From Erinaceus europaeus (Eukaryota > Chordata > Mammalia > Eulipotyphla > Erinaceidae): DNA of 64,000 nucleotides. The notes under the pieces are model-generated. The model ran no database searches. It was not told where the DNA came from and worked only from the letters and a program-made list of their open reading frames with translations. Where the stretch lies: assembly GCF_950295315.1 (NCBI RefSeq), contig NC_080176.1:34003006-34067005 (forward strand), read 5' to 3'. Made by a program: the position numbers and the translations under genes. Positions 43,800 to 54,499 of the stretch are shown piece by piece. The first letter of the stretch is position 1; the number at the start of each line of letters is the position of its first letter.

Positions 43800-44085
43800 A
43801 ATTTCTTTTCTTCTGAGGAGTCTACTAATTGCGTAATTGTCCAAGATGGCGCGGGTAGGTGCTGAGCGCCTTCCGCCCAGAGCTCTCATTTGGACCAACC
43901 GTGTCTTCCAACCCACTCCCGTTTCCCCAACCTTGGGCGCCGGCACCCACCTGAGGCTGTGGGTTTCTTTCAGCTGTAGATTATGTGTCCAATTCGATCT
44001 CTTGTTGTGTATAATAGTTGTATTGGAGAGAGCAAAGCTCTGATTGCAGCTACTCCATAAACCACGCATTCCAGAAGTCCTCTCC
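43800..44085 (-). other. GC-rich 5' region of the old L1
   Basis: Higher GC and CpG content than its surroundings (CCAAGATGGCGCGGG, TTGGGCGCCGGCACC), located upstream of ORF1 in element order. It probably held the L1 internal promoter. The CCAAGATGG word resembles a YY1 site but lies on the strand opposite to the element. Confidence 0.55.
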
Positions 44086-44088
44086 CCA

Positions 44089-44247
44089 TTTTTTAAAAAG
44101 ATTATATTTATTCACTCATGAAGAATAATAGCAGAATAGAGAAAGAACTAGACATCACTCTGGTACATGTGCTGCCGGGGACTGAAATCAGGGCTTCACA
44201 CTTGAGAGTTCAATGCTTTATCCACTATGCCATCTCCCAGACCACCA
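44089..44247 (-). mobile_element. SINE type 2
   Basis: Reverse copy at the edge of the old L1, target duplication CTCTCCCCA at 44080-44088 and 44248-44256. Confidence 0.9.
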
Positions 44248-44295
44248 CTCTCCCCAATATTAATGTCTTTTTTATTATTATTACTTAAGATAGAT

Positions 44296-44580
44296 ACAGA
44301 GTAGAGCAGTGGGTTAAGCACATATGGCACGGAGCACAAGGACCAGCGTAACGATCCCAGTTCGAGCTCCACATCCCCACCTACAGGGGAGTTGCTTCAC
44401 AGGAGGTGAAACAGGTCTGCAAGTGTCTCTTTCTCTCCCCCTCTGTCTTCCCCTCCTCTCTCCATGTCTCTCCATCCTATCCTACAACAACAACATCAAT
44501 AACAACAATAGTAACTACAACAATAAAAAACAAGGGAACAAAAGGGAAAATAAATATAAAATTTTTTAAAAGATTAAAAA
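44296..44580 (+). mobile_element. SINE type 1
   Basis: Forward copy lacking the first head bases, with CAGTTCGAGCTCCACATCCC and AACAAAAGGGAAAATAAAT. Confidence 0.88.
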
Positions 44581-44776
44581 AAAAGACACAGAGATAGGTA
44601 TATAGATAGATGATTGATAGATGATAAATAGATGATGACAGATGATTGATAGGTGATAGATAGACAGAGATTGACCACATCATCAAAGCTTCCTTCAGTG
44701 TAGCAGTGGGGAGGAGGTCAAGCTTGAACATGGCAAAGCAATACACTGTACAAGTGTGCTATTTCACCGGCCCTGT
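44581..44776 (-). mobile_element. Diverged SINE with GATA/GATG tract
   Basis: A GATA-type repeat (44590-44665) is followed by CAAGCTTGAACATGGCAAAG and TGTGCTATTTCACCGGCCC, a reverse tRNA-like head of a minor type also seen at 62400-62560. Confidence 0.6.
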
Positions 44777-44784
44777 TTTTTGTT

Positions 44785-44914
44785 TTGATGAGTTTTTATT
44801 TTTAGCTCTTTGCATATTTTGATTACTAGTCCTTTAATGTATGGCTTCTAAAGATGTCCCACTCAGAAGGGTGCCTTTCTGTATTGGTGATGGTTATTTC
44901 ATTATGCAGAAGCT

Positions 44915-44946
<32 letters not shown>

Positions 44947-45560
44947 ACTTGCTCTTTCTTCCTCCCTCACTCCCTCCCTCCATTCCTTTCTTCCTTCTTC
45001 CCTACCTTCCTTCCTTCCTCTCTTTCTTTGTATGCCTCAGCTATGGCTTATGATGGTACTAAGGACTGAATCTGAGATTTCAGAGCCTCAATCACAAAAT
45101 TCTTTTGTATAACCATTATGCCATTTCCCTGTCCCAAAATAGAAGCTTTTCAATTTAACATAGTCCCATTGTTTGATTTTTATTTCCCTAGCAGTTTGAG
45201 TCTTTAATCGCAAGTAGCATTAAATATATCACACAAAAGAAGTTTAATAAAATTTTGACTCACCTAACTAAATTCTCAGACAAGTTTCAGACAAAGTTTA
45301 ATGAGAGGTTCCACTCTAGTTTGAATTTTCTCAAATCTACTTTCTTCCTTGTGCTAGCTTCCCTTGTGTCAAAATTGTTGTAGACTTCAGAAAAGCATAT
45401 GACAAAACATAGAAGGTGACTGATCTTTTTCCTAAGTTATTGAGTAAAAGTGTCACCTACTATTTTAATTTGTTTCACACAAACCAGGCCCTCCAGAAAG
45501 TCATAAACTCATTGTTTTAGTTCTATATGGAGGATATGTTCCAAGACCCCAGGTGGATGC
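44785..45560 (-). mobile_element. Old L1 fragments with simple repeats
   Basis: Reverse L1 ORF2 text is visible at 44785-44910 (TAGTCCTTTAATGTATGGC; TTATTTCATTATGCAGAAGC) and 45140-45200 (CAATTTAACATAGTCCCATT). Between them lie (CT)n and CCTT tracts (44911-45020) and a reverse type 3 SINE (45020-45137). From 45205 on I see only faint similarity. Confidence 0.6.
45020..45137 (-). mobile_element. SINE type 3
   Basis: Reverse copy: CAGCTATGGCTTATGATGGT, TTTGTATAACCATTATGCC, TTTCCCTGTCCC. Confidence 0.72.
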
Positions 45561-45594
45561 CTGAAATGAAGGATAAAACCAACCATGTACACGT

Positions 45595-46235
45595 GCATGC
45601 ACAGACAGACACACACACACACACACACACACACACCACTCACACACAATCATAAACATACACACACTATCTCATACTCTCACACACATTCACACACACA
45701 CTCACACACACTCAAACACAAACTCACACATACACACACACTCACATTCTCACACACACAACACACTCACACACACTCTCACACACACACACACACTCAA
45801 ATACACACACAATCACAAACACACGCTATCACACACTCATACACATTCACACACACTAACACACTCATATTCTCACACACACAACACACTGACACACACA
45901 CACACACTCTCACACTCACACACTCAAACATACACACTCACACAGAGACACACACGCACACTCACACACTCAAACACACACACACTCACATATTCACACA
46001 CACTCATTCACACACACACACACACACTCACATATTCACACACACTCATTCACACACACACACATTCACACACACAGTCTCACACACAATCACAAACACA
46101 TACACACACAACTCACACACACACACAACTCATATACACAACTCACACACACATTCACACACACACTCATATACACACTCACACATACAGTCACACACAC
46201 ACTTACACACACATACACACACACTCTCCTCTCTA
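45595..46235. repeat. 640-bp CA/CT-rich complex satellite
   Basis: Irregular (CA)n broken by CTCA, ATTCA and TATTCA words, with longer units repeating. For example CACTCACATATTCACACACA recurs at about 45979 and 46028. The open frame through it (His, Thr, Ser repeats) is a by-product of the repeat. Confidence 0.95.
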
Positions 46236-46319
46236 TATATACATATATAATGTTTTCCATATATTTATATATAGAATGTTGTTTATATATATATTATATA
46301 TAATGTTTTAAATTTTCCC

Positions 46320-46880
46320 TATACATGTAATTTATTAATTTACTTAGCCTTTTTTTTCTTTGTGACTTGTGCTTTGGGAACTATGTTAAGAACTAGTGCT
46401 TAATCCATTATAAAAATACTATTTACATTTTACCATATCAGTTCTTGCATTCAGATCTTAGATGCATTTTAAGTTCATTTTGTGCCTTAAGGCAGGTGTC
46501 CAAATTTATCAGTTCAATTTTCTCAGCCTTAAGGCAGGTGCCTTAAGACAGGTGTCCAAATTTATCAGTTCAATTTTCTCAGCAACATTTGTTGAAAAGA
46601 TCCATCTTTCCCCCATTGTATTATTTTGACACTCTTGTTGAAAATCAGTTGACCATGGGTTTATTGCTGAATTCCTAACTCTATTTCATTGATCCATAAC
46701 CTTATGCTAGTTCCACACTGTATTGACTACTATAGCTATTTAATGAGATTTTTTTTAATTGGGAAAGTCTTCTTACTTTTTTAAAAATGACTATTTTAGC
46801 TGGTTTTAGTTTCTTGCATTTCCATATGAGTTATAGGATAATTTTACCAGTTTCTACTCTAGGAGGATGCTGGCAAATTG
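46320..46880 (-). mobile_element. Ancient L1 ORF2 fragment
   Basis: Reverse L1 text: ACACTCTTGTTGAAAATCAG, TTCATTGATCCATAACC, ACTATAGCTATTTAATGAG. A local duplication lies at 46482-46582. Confidence 0.7.
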
Positions 46881-47002
46881 GGGGGGGGTGGCATTTTAAC
46901 TTCTGATAAGTCAGCTTGAATGGGAAAGTAGCAACTCCCACCTCTTCCTCATGGTAGAGATTGGTTTATTTTATGGAAGATGACGTTTTAAAGGATGCTG
47001 AG

Positions 47003-47272
47003 GGAGTCGGGCTGTAGCGCAGCGGGTTAAGCGCAGGTGGCGCAAAGCACAAGGACCGGCATAAGAATCCCGGTTCGAGCCCCGGCTCCCCACCTGCAGG
47101 GGAGTCGCTTCACAGGCGGTGAAGTAGGTCTGCAGGTGTCTATCTTTCTCTCCTCCTCTCTCCATTTCTCTCTGTCCTATCTAACAACGACAACAACAAT
47201 AATAACTACAACAATAAACAACAAGGGCAACAAAAGGGAATAAATAAATAAAATAAATATTAAAAAAAAAAA
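47003..47272 (+). mobile_element. SINE type 1, young
   Basis: Close to the consensus head (GGAGTCGGGCTGTAGCGCAG). Exact target duplication AAAGGATGCTGAG at 46990-47002 and 47273-47285. Confidence 0.96.
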
Positions 47273-48104
47273 AAAGGATGCTGAGCCACCATGCCCAAGA
47301 AGGGCCTGGAGACTTGATAGGTATTATTGAATCTGAAAATAAATGTTGAGAATACGGTTTCCTTTATAATATTAAGTCTTCAACTCCAACAACATAGGAT
47401 GCTATCTAGATCTAAATGTCTTTTAGTGGTTTTGCATAATAATAAGTTATGTATGGTAGTAAATATTTACATGTATGTTACAAAATACTTCTTTGTTATT
47501 GTTGTTACTATTGTGACGGCTTCACAGCTATGGACCAAATGTTTAAAAATTATTTACTTACTAATGATAGATCTAGAAAGAGAGGAGAGAGAGAACCAGA
47601 ACATTACTCTGGTATATGCAATGCCAGAAATTTAACTTGGGACTTCATGCCCATAGCACCAAATCTTCCTCTAGGTGTGTGTGTGTGTGGGGGGGCAGCT
47701 CAAATCTGGGATGTATGCATGGCAAAGCAAAAGCACTATTCAAGTTAGCTATTTTGTCAACCCAACAACAAAATATAATAACTTTTTATTTTTGCTTCTA
47801 AAAATTCCAACATACACATATTTACTTTCCTAGATACGTTTTTGTTATTTTCACTTTTACTTCAAAATTTCTATTTCTTTATCTTTTTATTCTGTAACTT
47901 GGGAGGACTCTTTGAGGTGGCCTTATAATTTATGATCATGAATTCAGTTTTCAATAGTATTTATTTTTCTATTTAAATACATCTATAATTGCTTCAGCTC
48001 AAATATTTGTACATTTTTCAATTTCCTAGGAAATTTGGGTTCTCATATTGTTCCATTTTTATGACAGCTCTACAAATTTCAACAAGAACTTAACAAAAGT
48101 TTTA
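47273..48104. other. Mostly unique stretch with one decayed SINE
   Basis: A reverse SINE of type 2 seems to lie at about 47545-47670 (AGAACCAGAACATTACTCTG; CTTGGGACTTCATGCCC). A short GT/G-rich patch is at 47674-47695. The remainder is AT-rich with no signal. Confidence 0.45.
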
Positions 48105-48117
48105 AAAGTTTGTTTCA

Positions 48118-48404
48118 GGAGTCAGGTAGTAGTGCAGCAGTTAAGTGCAGGTGACGAAAAGCACAAGGACCGGCAAGAGGATCCTAGTTCAAGCCCCTGG
48201 CTCCCCACCTGCAGAGGAGTCACTTCACAAGTGGTGAAGCAGGTCTGCAGGTGTCTTTCTCTCCCCCTCTCTGTCTCCCCTCCTCTATCTATTTCTCTCT
48301 ATCCTATCCAACAACGAAGACATCAATAACAATAATAATAACTACAACAATAAAACAACAAGGGCAAAAACAAAGGGAAAATGAATAAATAAATATCAAA
48401 AAAA
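48118..48404 (+). mobile_element. SINE type 1
   Basis: Forward copy, exact target duplication AAAGTTTGTTTCA at 48105-48117 and 48405-48417. Confidence 0.95.
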
Positions 48405-48499
48405 AAAGTTTGTTTCATATTTTATGTGATAACTTCACTTTAGTATGTATTGCAATTGGGTCTTCTTTCAGATGGTGGATTCTCAATGAACAATGTTTT

Positions 48500-48612
48500 T
48501 TTTTTTTAAGATTTATTGTATTTACTTCATAAGAGATAGATAGCTAGAGAAAGAGGGAAAGGGAGCAGAGCAGAAGGCTGGCATATGCAGTGTTGGGGAT
48601 CTCAAGTCCTGA
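48500..48612 (-). mobile_element. SINE type 2 fragment
   Basis: Reverse tail and body (AAGATTTATTGTATTTACTT, GGCATATGCAGTGTTGGGG). The head is lost at the next SINE insertion. Confidence 0.6.
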
Positions 48613-48625
48613 TAGTGATTTTTTT

Positions 48626-48908
48626 AAAAAAACTTTCTCTCTTTTTTAAAAAATATTTATTTATTTATTCCCTTTTCTTGCCCTTATTGCTTTATTGTTG
48701 TAGTTATTATTGATGTCGTCATTGTTGGATAAGACAGAGAAATGGAGAGAGGTGGGGAAAACAGGGGGAAGAGAAAGACACCTGCAGACCTGCTTCACCA
48801 CTTGTGAAGTGACTCCCCTTCAGGGGGAAGGGGGGGGGGCTTGATCCTTTCGCTGCTCCTTGCTTTGCACCACCTGCGCTTAACCCGCTGCACTACCGCC
48901 TGACTCCT
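48626..48908 (-). mobile_element. SINE type 1
   Basis: Reverse copy ending CACTACCGCCTGACTCC. The T-rich GTGATTTTTT occurs on both sides. A G run (48825-48838) has replaced part of the B-box region. Confidence 0.88.
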
Positions 48909-49174
48909 GTGATTTTTTTTTTTACCTACTCTTTATTATAGGTGGAGATCTAGGTCATTCAGCACTGATACCTGTAATCCCACTTGTAGTTAGAGAGAAC
49001 ACTGTTTAAGATTCCATTGGGTATAACCCTTTGAGGTTCTTGGTGGCAATTTGAGAGTTGGTTTTCTAACTTCTAATAAATTGGCTTTAAAAAAATAAAA
49101 TAAAATAAATTGGCTTTGATGAGAAAGTAGTAAGCTCTTTCTCTTTTTCATAGAAGATATGAGATTGGTTACAA

Positions 49175-49472
49175 TGTTTTATTATTATTTATTTTTGCCG
49201 CCAGGGTTATGTTGGGATGTAGTGCCTGCACAATGAATCTACTACTCTTGAGGCCACACATTATTTATTTATTTATTTATATTTATTTATTTATTATTGG
49301 GTAGAGAAATTGCGTGGAGGAGTTAGAGATAGAGAGAGAGACAGACAGTTACCTGCAACAAAGCTTCACCACTCATGAGGCTTTCCCCCTGAAGGTGGGG
49401 ACCAGGGGCTTGAACCTGGGTCCTTGTTCACTGAAATGTGTGCACTTAACTAAGTGCACCACCGCCTGGCCC
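49175..49472 (-). mobile_element. SINE type 1, older long subtype
   Basis: Reverse copy with CCGCCAGGGTTATGTTGGG block, a TTTA run at 49261-49295 and head ACCACCGCCTGGCCCC. Confidence 0.85.
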
Positions 49473-49625
49473 CTTATTTATTTATTTCTTATAGAGACAG
49501 AAAAATTGAAAGGATAGTGTGGGAAGAGAGGGTGAAAGAGATACCTGCAGCACTATTTCATCACATGTGAAGCTTTCTCTCTGAAGGTAGAGACCAGGGG
49601 CTTGAACCATTGTCTTTGAGCATGG
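49473..49625 (-). mobile_element. SINE type 1, older subtype, expanded by CA
   Basis: Reverse copy up to CAGGGGCTTGAACCATTGTC. The following CA tract contains a second partial copy of the same words (CAGGGGCTTCAACTATTGTC at about 49691), so the head region was duplicated with the tract. Confidence 0.78.
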
Positions 49626-49723
49626 CAATACACACAGACACACACACACAGAGACACACACACACACAGACACACACAGACACCACACACCAGGGGCTTC
49701 AACTATTGTCTTTGAGCATGACA

Positions 49724-49778
<55 letters not shown>
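49626..49778. repeat. (CA)n tract in two blocks
   Basis: CA/CAGA run at 49626-49688 and a purer CA run at 49725-49778, separated by the duplicated SINE words. Confidence 0.95.
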
Positions 49779-49780
<2 letters not shown>

Positions 49781-49804
49781 ATCTCCCTCTCTTCCTTCCT
49801 TTTC

Positions 49805-49940
49805 CTTCCCACCCACTACCCAGAGTACTGCTAAACTATGGTTTCTTTCTAGCAGTGCTGGGGATTGATCCTAGAATTTTGGTGATTTGGGATTGAAGGT
49901 CTTTCTGCATATCCACTATGCTTATCACCCCACCCAGTTA
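49805..49940 (-). mobile_element. SINE type 3
   Basis: Reverse copy: CAGAGTACTGCTAAACTATG, GGGGATTGATCCTAGAATTT, TCACCCCACCCAG. Confidence 0.7.
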
Positions 49941-50094
49941 CAAAGTTTTAAAGGATGCCAAGCCATATCAAACCTTAAGTTGAGAGAAAAAGATATGAGG
50001 AAACAAAGAAATACTATTTGAAACTATGTTCAGGAAAGTACTTTGGGTGTGACTACTGACACATGGGAACTCTATAGAAGCAAATAAATATGAA

Positions 50095-50285
50095 GTGATA
50101 TCTTCTTTCCTCTCCCTCTTTCTGCCTCTCGCCTCTCTAAACAAAAAAAAAAATTAGAAGGGCAACAAAAGGAAATAAATAAATATTTTTTAAAAAATAG
50201 AAAAATGAAAAAAAAAAAAAAAGCTGCTGGGAGCAGTGGTGTCATAGGAGCACCAAGCCCTTGTAATAATCTTGGTGGGGAAAAA
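50095..50285 (+). mobile_element. SINE type 1 3' half
   Basis: Only the CT-rich middle, A-rich tail and 3' block (GCTGGGAGCAGTGGTGTCAT ... TAATCTTGGTGGGG) are present. Confidence 0.72.
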
Positions 50286-50665
50286 AAAGTCTATTAAATA
50301 GCTGAGGGAATAATGTAGTTAAATCAGCCACAACCCTGACCTTTAAAAATTATTAACTGAAAGAACCCCCAGGACTACAAATACTACCATCAGGAAATGG
50401 ACTGTGAAAACTGTTAGGTGTCTAAGGAAAACTTACTTCCTAATGCTTACTTCAGATGTGACCATGGAGGACCCCAGAGTGTGGGGTCAGTGGTCACAGA
50501 AATTAATGCAAAAGGGTGTTCATCCTTGAGAGCAGTAGTGGGACATAAGCAAGGCAGAGGATTATAAAGGCAGGGGATCTTTCCAGTAACTCTAGGGAAG
50601 ATTCTTTCATTTATATAAATCCTAATTACTGCAGGACTATTTTTTATTTGTTTGTTTGTTTACTG
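50286..50665. other. Unique stretch before Vingi
   Basis: No repeat or gene signal recognised; ends in (TTTG)n at 50641-50660 and the Vingi target site. Confidence 0.4.
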
Positions 50666-50677
50666 AAGTTGGGTTCT

Positions 50678-52214
50678 TCTTCTTCTAGCGTTTGCCCTTC
50701 TTCCGTAGCCAGTCAACAGCGTCAGGTTGAGCCTGATGTAAAGTTTCAAGACCTCCTTTGAATCTAGAGAGGTGGCAGTCGTTGACTATGTGGGTCATAG
50801 TCTGTCTGTAGCCACAGGGGCAGTTCGGGTCGTCTCTGGCTCCCCAGCGATGGAACATAGCGGCGCACTGGCCATGGCCTGTTCGATAGCGATTGAGGAG
50901 AGCCCAATCATAATGTGCTAGGTCAAAGCCGGGTTGACGCTTGCAGGGGTCTGTGATGAGGTGTTTGTTCTTTACCTCAGCTGACTGCCAGCTCTGTTTC
51001 CAAGAGACTGGAACAGAGAAGTTCAGTGTAGGCGTAGGAGACCAGATTGGGTGATGAGACGTCAAGCGTTGGACAGGGTGGGCGAAGATATCCGCGTGTA
51101 TTGGCAGGTCCGGTGGAGCATAGACGTGGGAAATGAACTTAGATGATGCCGCATCCTGATGAATATCTGGCGGGGCGATGTTGCTAAGAACTGGCAGCCA
51201 TGGAACCGGGGTGGAACGGATGGTTCCAGAAATTATCCTCATGGAGGAATATAATTTGGAATCGACCAAGTGGACATGGGGACATACTGGGGTACAGTAT
51301 TCTGCAGTGGAATAGCATAATGCCAGAGATGATGATCGTAGTGTGGAAGCACTCGCGCCCCATGAGGAGCTGGCCAGTCTTGCAATGATGTTATTCCTCG
51401 CACCCACCTTTGCTGCAGTTTTTATGAGATGTTTGTGAAATGACAGAGTGCGATCGAGAGTAACGCCAAGATAGACTGGCTGGGCTTCATGCCGGATTCT
51501 CGTATCGCCAAGCTGCACATTAAGCTCACGCGAGGCCGAGGTATGGTGTAGATAGAAAACAGATGATACCGTTTTTGCAGTGCTAGGGATTAGTCGCCAT
51601 TTTTAACAGTAATCAGATATTAGAGACATGTCTTTCATGAGTGTTTCCTCGAGGATGTCGAACTTTGATGCCTGAGTTGCACAGCAGATGTCATCGGCGT
51701 AGATGAACTTCCTTGAAGAAGTTTCTGGGAGGTCATTGATGTAAATATTAAATAGCGTAGGAGCCAGAACAGAGCCCTGGGGGAGGCCACTTGAGACAAG
51801 TCTCCATCTGCTAGACTTGTCACCCAGATGTACCCGGAATCTTCTGTTTTGGAGAAGAAACATAGATATAGTGTTGGCCACCCATGGAGGCAGGCATCTT
51901 GAGATCTTGACCAGGAGACCACGGTGCCAGACCGTGTCATAGGCTGCTGTGAGATCAACAAAGACAGCACCCGTCTTTAAATTCTTCTGGAATCCATTTT
52001 CAATGTAAGTTGAGAGGGCCAGGGCTTGTTCGCAGGTAGATCTTCCTGGGCGGAAACCAGCCTTGGCGGGTGATAGGAATTTCTCTGTAAGATGAGAAAT
52101 ACGTGACAGAAGCAGCCTCTCAAGGAGTTTGTAACACACGGAGAGGAGAGAAATTGGTCTATAGCTGGCAGCCAGTGTTGGGTCTTTCTTTGGTTTCAAA
52201 ACCAAAGAAATCTA
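50678..52214 (-). mobile_element. Vingi-type retrotransposon, copy 6, longest (1.54 kb)
   Basis: Exact target duplication AAGTTGGGTTCT at 50666-50677 and 52215-52226. The - strand 3' end is GCTAGAAGAAG, as in the other copies. It is 5'-truncated in the fingers of the reverse transcriptase. It is about 96% alike to copy 1 over their shared 1.08 kb by eye. Confidence 0.93.
50685..52205 (-). pseudogene. Vingi reverse transcriptase with one premature stop
   Basis: From the 5' side the frame holds VLKPKKDPTLAASYRPISLL, the palm motif FVDLTAAYDTVWH, GLPQGSVLAPTLFNIYINDL, the catalytic YADD at 51690-51701, a thumb, and the Cys-His tail (CPCGYRQTMTHIVNDC). A TAA at 51603-51605 splits it; copy 1 has AAA (Lys) there and the frame is the same on both sides. 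A 9-base in-frame deletion near 51280 removes three residues relative to copy 1. The endonuclease domain is missing by 5' truncation. No RNase H domain is seen. A dead copy, but recent. Confidence 0.9.
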
Positions 52215-52394
52215 AAGTTGGGTTCTAACGATGGGTATCTCTGAGGCTACCTTTGGTGATCACTGTTGTAGAGAAAAAGTGGTGGAGTTCACGGACAATG
52301 ACATTCATCACTTTATAGTACTCTGGCCACTATGCATATCTCAATCCACATAGCTGCTCTTTGAGGTATGTGCTATTATGATGTCATTCTTTTC

Positions 52395-52560
52395 AGATTA
52401 TTATTTAAGACTTATTTTATATATCACCAGTGAGAAAGATAGAGTATCATATGAGGCAGAGAAAGAAAGAATGACAAATCAGAACACTAGTTGGGTATAT
52501 GTGGGGCTCAGTATCAAACAGAGAGCCTTAGGCATGAAAATACCTATTTTTAGAGTTATT
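52395..52560 (-). mobile_element. Decayed SINE
   Basis: AAGACTTATTTTATATATCA, AGAACACTAGTTGGGTATAT and GAGAGCCTTAGGCATGAAAA resemble a reverse type 2/3 body. Confidence 0.45.
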
Positions 52561-52611
52561 CCTCTAATAATTATGATACTGAGATAGAATTAATTGGTCA
52601 GAGTTACAAAT

Positions 52612-52805
52612 AGGGGCTGCATTGTGGTGCACCTGGTTGAGTGCACACATCATAATGCACAAGCACCCACGTTCAAGCTCCTGGTCCTCAACCGCAGGGT
52701 GGGTAGCTTTAATCGTGGTAAGGCAGGTCTAAAGGTTTCTCTGCCCCTCTTCCCTCTCTCTTTCATATTATCTCTGTCTCTATTCAGAATAAATATGATA
52801 AGCAT
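52612..52805 (+). mobile_element. SINE type 1, older subtype
   Basis: GGGCTGCATTGTGGTGCACC, CACCCACGTTCAAGCTCC, then a CT-rich middle and a short AATAAATATGATAAGCATG end. Confidence 0.8.
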
Positions 52806-52807
52806 GG

Positions 52808-53075
52808 GAAGTCAGGCGGTAGCACAGTGGGATAAGTGGAGGTGGTGCAAAGCGCAAGGACCGGCATAAGTATCCCCCCGGCTCCCCACCTGCAGGCGAG
52901 TTGCTTCACAAGCGGTGAAGCAGGTCTGCAGGTGTCTATCTTTCTCTCCCCCTCTCTGTCTCCCCCTCCTCTCTCCATTTCTCTCTGTTCTATCCAACAA
53001 CGACATCAATTACAACAATAATAACTACAGCAATAAAACAACAAGAGCAACAAAAGGAAATAAATAAATTAAAAA
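52808..53075 (+). mobile_element. SINE type 1
   Basis: Forward copy with GTCAGGCGGTAGCACAGTGG and a deletion across the B-box (TAAGTATCCCCCCGGCTCC). Confidence 0.9.
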
Positions 53076-53089
53076 TATATAATAAATAT

Positions 53090-53165
53090 ATATTAATATC
53101 TATTTATTTCCTTTTTGTTGCCCTTGCTGTTTTTAGTTTGTTGTTATTGATGTCATTGTTGTTGA
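53090..53165 (-). mobile_element. SINE type 1 tail fragment
   Basis: Only the reverse 3' tail (TATTTATTTCCTTTTTGTTG to GATGTCATTGTTGTTG) is present. Confidence 0.65.
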
Positions 53166-53181
53166 AATAAAAATATTTTTA

Positions 53182-53420
53182 TGGAGTCGGACAATAGCAC
53201 AGCAGGTTAAGTGGCATAAAGATCCCAGTTCAACCCCTGGGCTCCCCACCTGCAGAGGAGTCGCTTCACAAGCAGTGAAGCAAGTCTGCAGGTGTCTATC
53301 TTTCTCTCCCCCTCTCTGTCTTCCCATCTTCTCTCCATTTCTCTCTGTGCTATCCAACAACGACTACAACAATAAAAAACAAGGGCAACAAAAGAGAATA
53401 AATAAATATTAAAAATATTT
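53182..53420 (+). mobile_element. SINE type 1 with head deletion
   Basis: GGAGTCGGACAATAGCACAG is followed closely by GATCCCAGTTCAACCCC. About 30 bases of the A-to-B spacing are gone. Confidence 0.88.
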
Positions 53421-53504
53421 TTAAAAAGTTACAAGTAGGTGAAATCTTGAATCTGGGATTTTAAACTACGGAACCTAACTCCAGAATGTTCACTCTAAAA
53501 AAAT

Positions 53505-53715
53505 ATTTTATTTAGTAACCAGAGAGGACTGGGAGAGAAAGAGAGAGGAAGGGAGGGTAGGAGGGAGGGGGATGGGAGAGAGAGAGAGAGAGAATTAACT
53601 CAGTTAATTCTCTGAGAATTCTCTGAGAGAGTACAACTCCAGCACAGCCAAAGCTGTGGACTGAATTCAGGACTTGAGAGTACAATGTTTCACCCATTGA
53701 TCCACCTGATGTACC
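53505..53715 (-). mobile_element. SINE type 2 expanded by GA-rich DNA
   Basis: Reverse copy: TATTTTATTTAGTAACCAG, (GA)n 53530-53593, GGACTGAATTCAGGACTTGA, ATTGATCCACCTGATG. Confidence 0.65.
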
Positions 53716-53759
53716 CAGAATGTCTACTCTAAAGCCTATTTATTTATCTACCTACCTAC

Positions 53760-54190
53760 TATTTATATATTTAAGTTATTTATTTGCTCCACGTTTGTCA
53801 CTGGGGCTTGATGCCTGCACCATGAATCCACCACTACTGCTGATCATTTTCTTTTTTCCCCCACTCATTCATTTTACTTATTATTTTTTTAAAAAAGACT
53901 AGATTACAATATTGTAGGATTACAGGGTATCTTTCCACACCACACCATCCACCAGAGTTGTGTATCCCTACCCTCCCACTTTTTTTTCTTTTAATTATTT
54001 TTTTATTAGGACAGAGAGGAATTGAGAGGAGACAAGAGGAGTAGAGAAGAAGAAAGAGAGACACCTACAGTACTACTTCACCACTCATGAAGCTTCATCC
54101 CTGTAGGTGGTGAGTGGGGGTACAAACTCAGGTCCTTGTACATGGTAATGTGTCTGTTCAACTGTGTGCACCACTGCTTGGAAATTTACT
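53760..54190 (-). mobile_element. SINE type 1, older long subtype, interrupted
   Basis: A reverse 3' block (CACTGGGGCTTGATGCCTGC) and body (TAGGACAGAGAGGAATTGAG to GTGTGCACCACTGCTTGG). A foreign AT-rich segment of about 90 bp at 53880-53970 (GATTACAATATTGTAGGATT; CCACCAGAGTTGTGTATCCC) lies between them. Confidence 0.68.
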
Positions 54191-54324
54191 GGGCATTACA
54201 AAGAATATATAAACTCTAAAGGAGAGACAAAGAATATATACAAATAAATTTAAGGTGAAGAAATATGTGAAGAAAGGGCATTCAGATGTCTTCAATTTTC
54301 CAGAATATAGATATTACTAAAACT

Positions 54325-54470
54325 TTTTATTTTATTTAGTTACTTTTAAGTACTGCACTGCTCAGTTCTGGCTTGTGGTGATGCTGAGAACTAAACCTGG
54401 TACGTTTAGTGCCTCTAGAATGAAAGCCTTTTAGCATAACTATACTATTATGCTATCTCCCCAGCTCAAT
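54325..54470 (-). mobile_element. SINE type 3
   Basis: Reverse copy: GCACTGCTCAGTTCTGGCTT, GAACTAAACCTGGTACG, TTATGCTATCTCCCCAGC. Confidence 0.8.
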
Positions 54471-54499
54471 ACCCGAACCTTTTAACCCTGTTAGGGACT

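Larger units (their letters stand above)
37330..44085 (-). mobile_element. Old, nearly complete L1 broken by five insertions
   Basis: Reading the - strand: a GC-rich 5' region (43800-44085), ORF1 (43456-43211 remnant), linker, ORF2 endonuclease (around 40800-40330), reverse transcriptase start (39860-39343), an internal deletion at about 39200, the ORF2 tail (39024-38632) and a 3'-untranslated region to about 37330. It is interrupted by SINEs (37710, 38272, 40763, 42672) and RepA (41465). The subfamily differs from the young L1 at 14983, and the 3' text resembles older placental L1. Confidence 0.85.

Noticed and set aside
43837..44043. A second small CpG promoter
   Set aside because: It lies upstream of ORF1 in the old L1 and is best explained as the L1 5' region.
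45585..46250. 221-codon His/Thr/Ser-rich frame
   Set aside because: It is the translation of the CA/CT-rich satellite.
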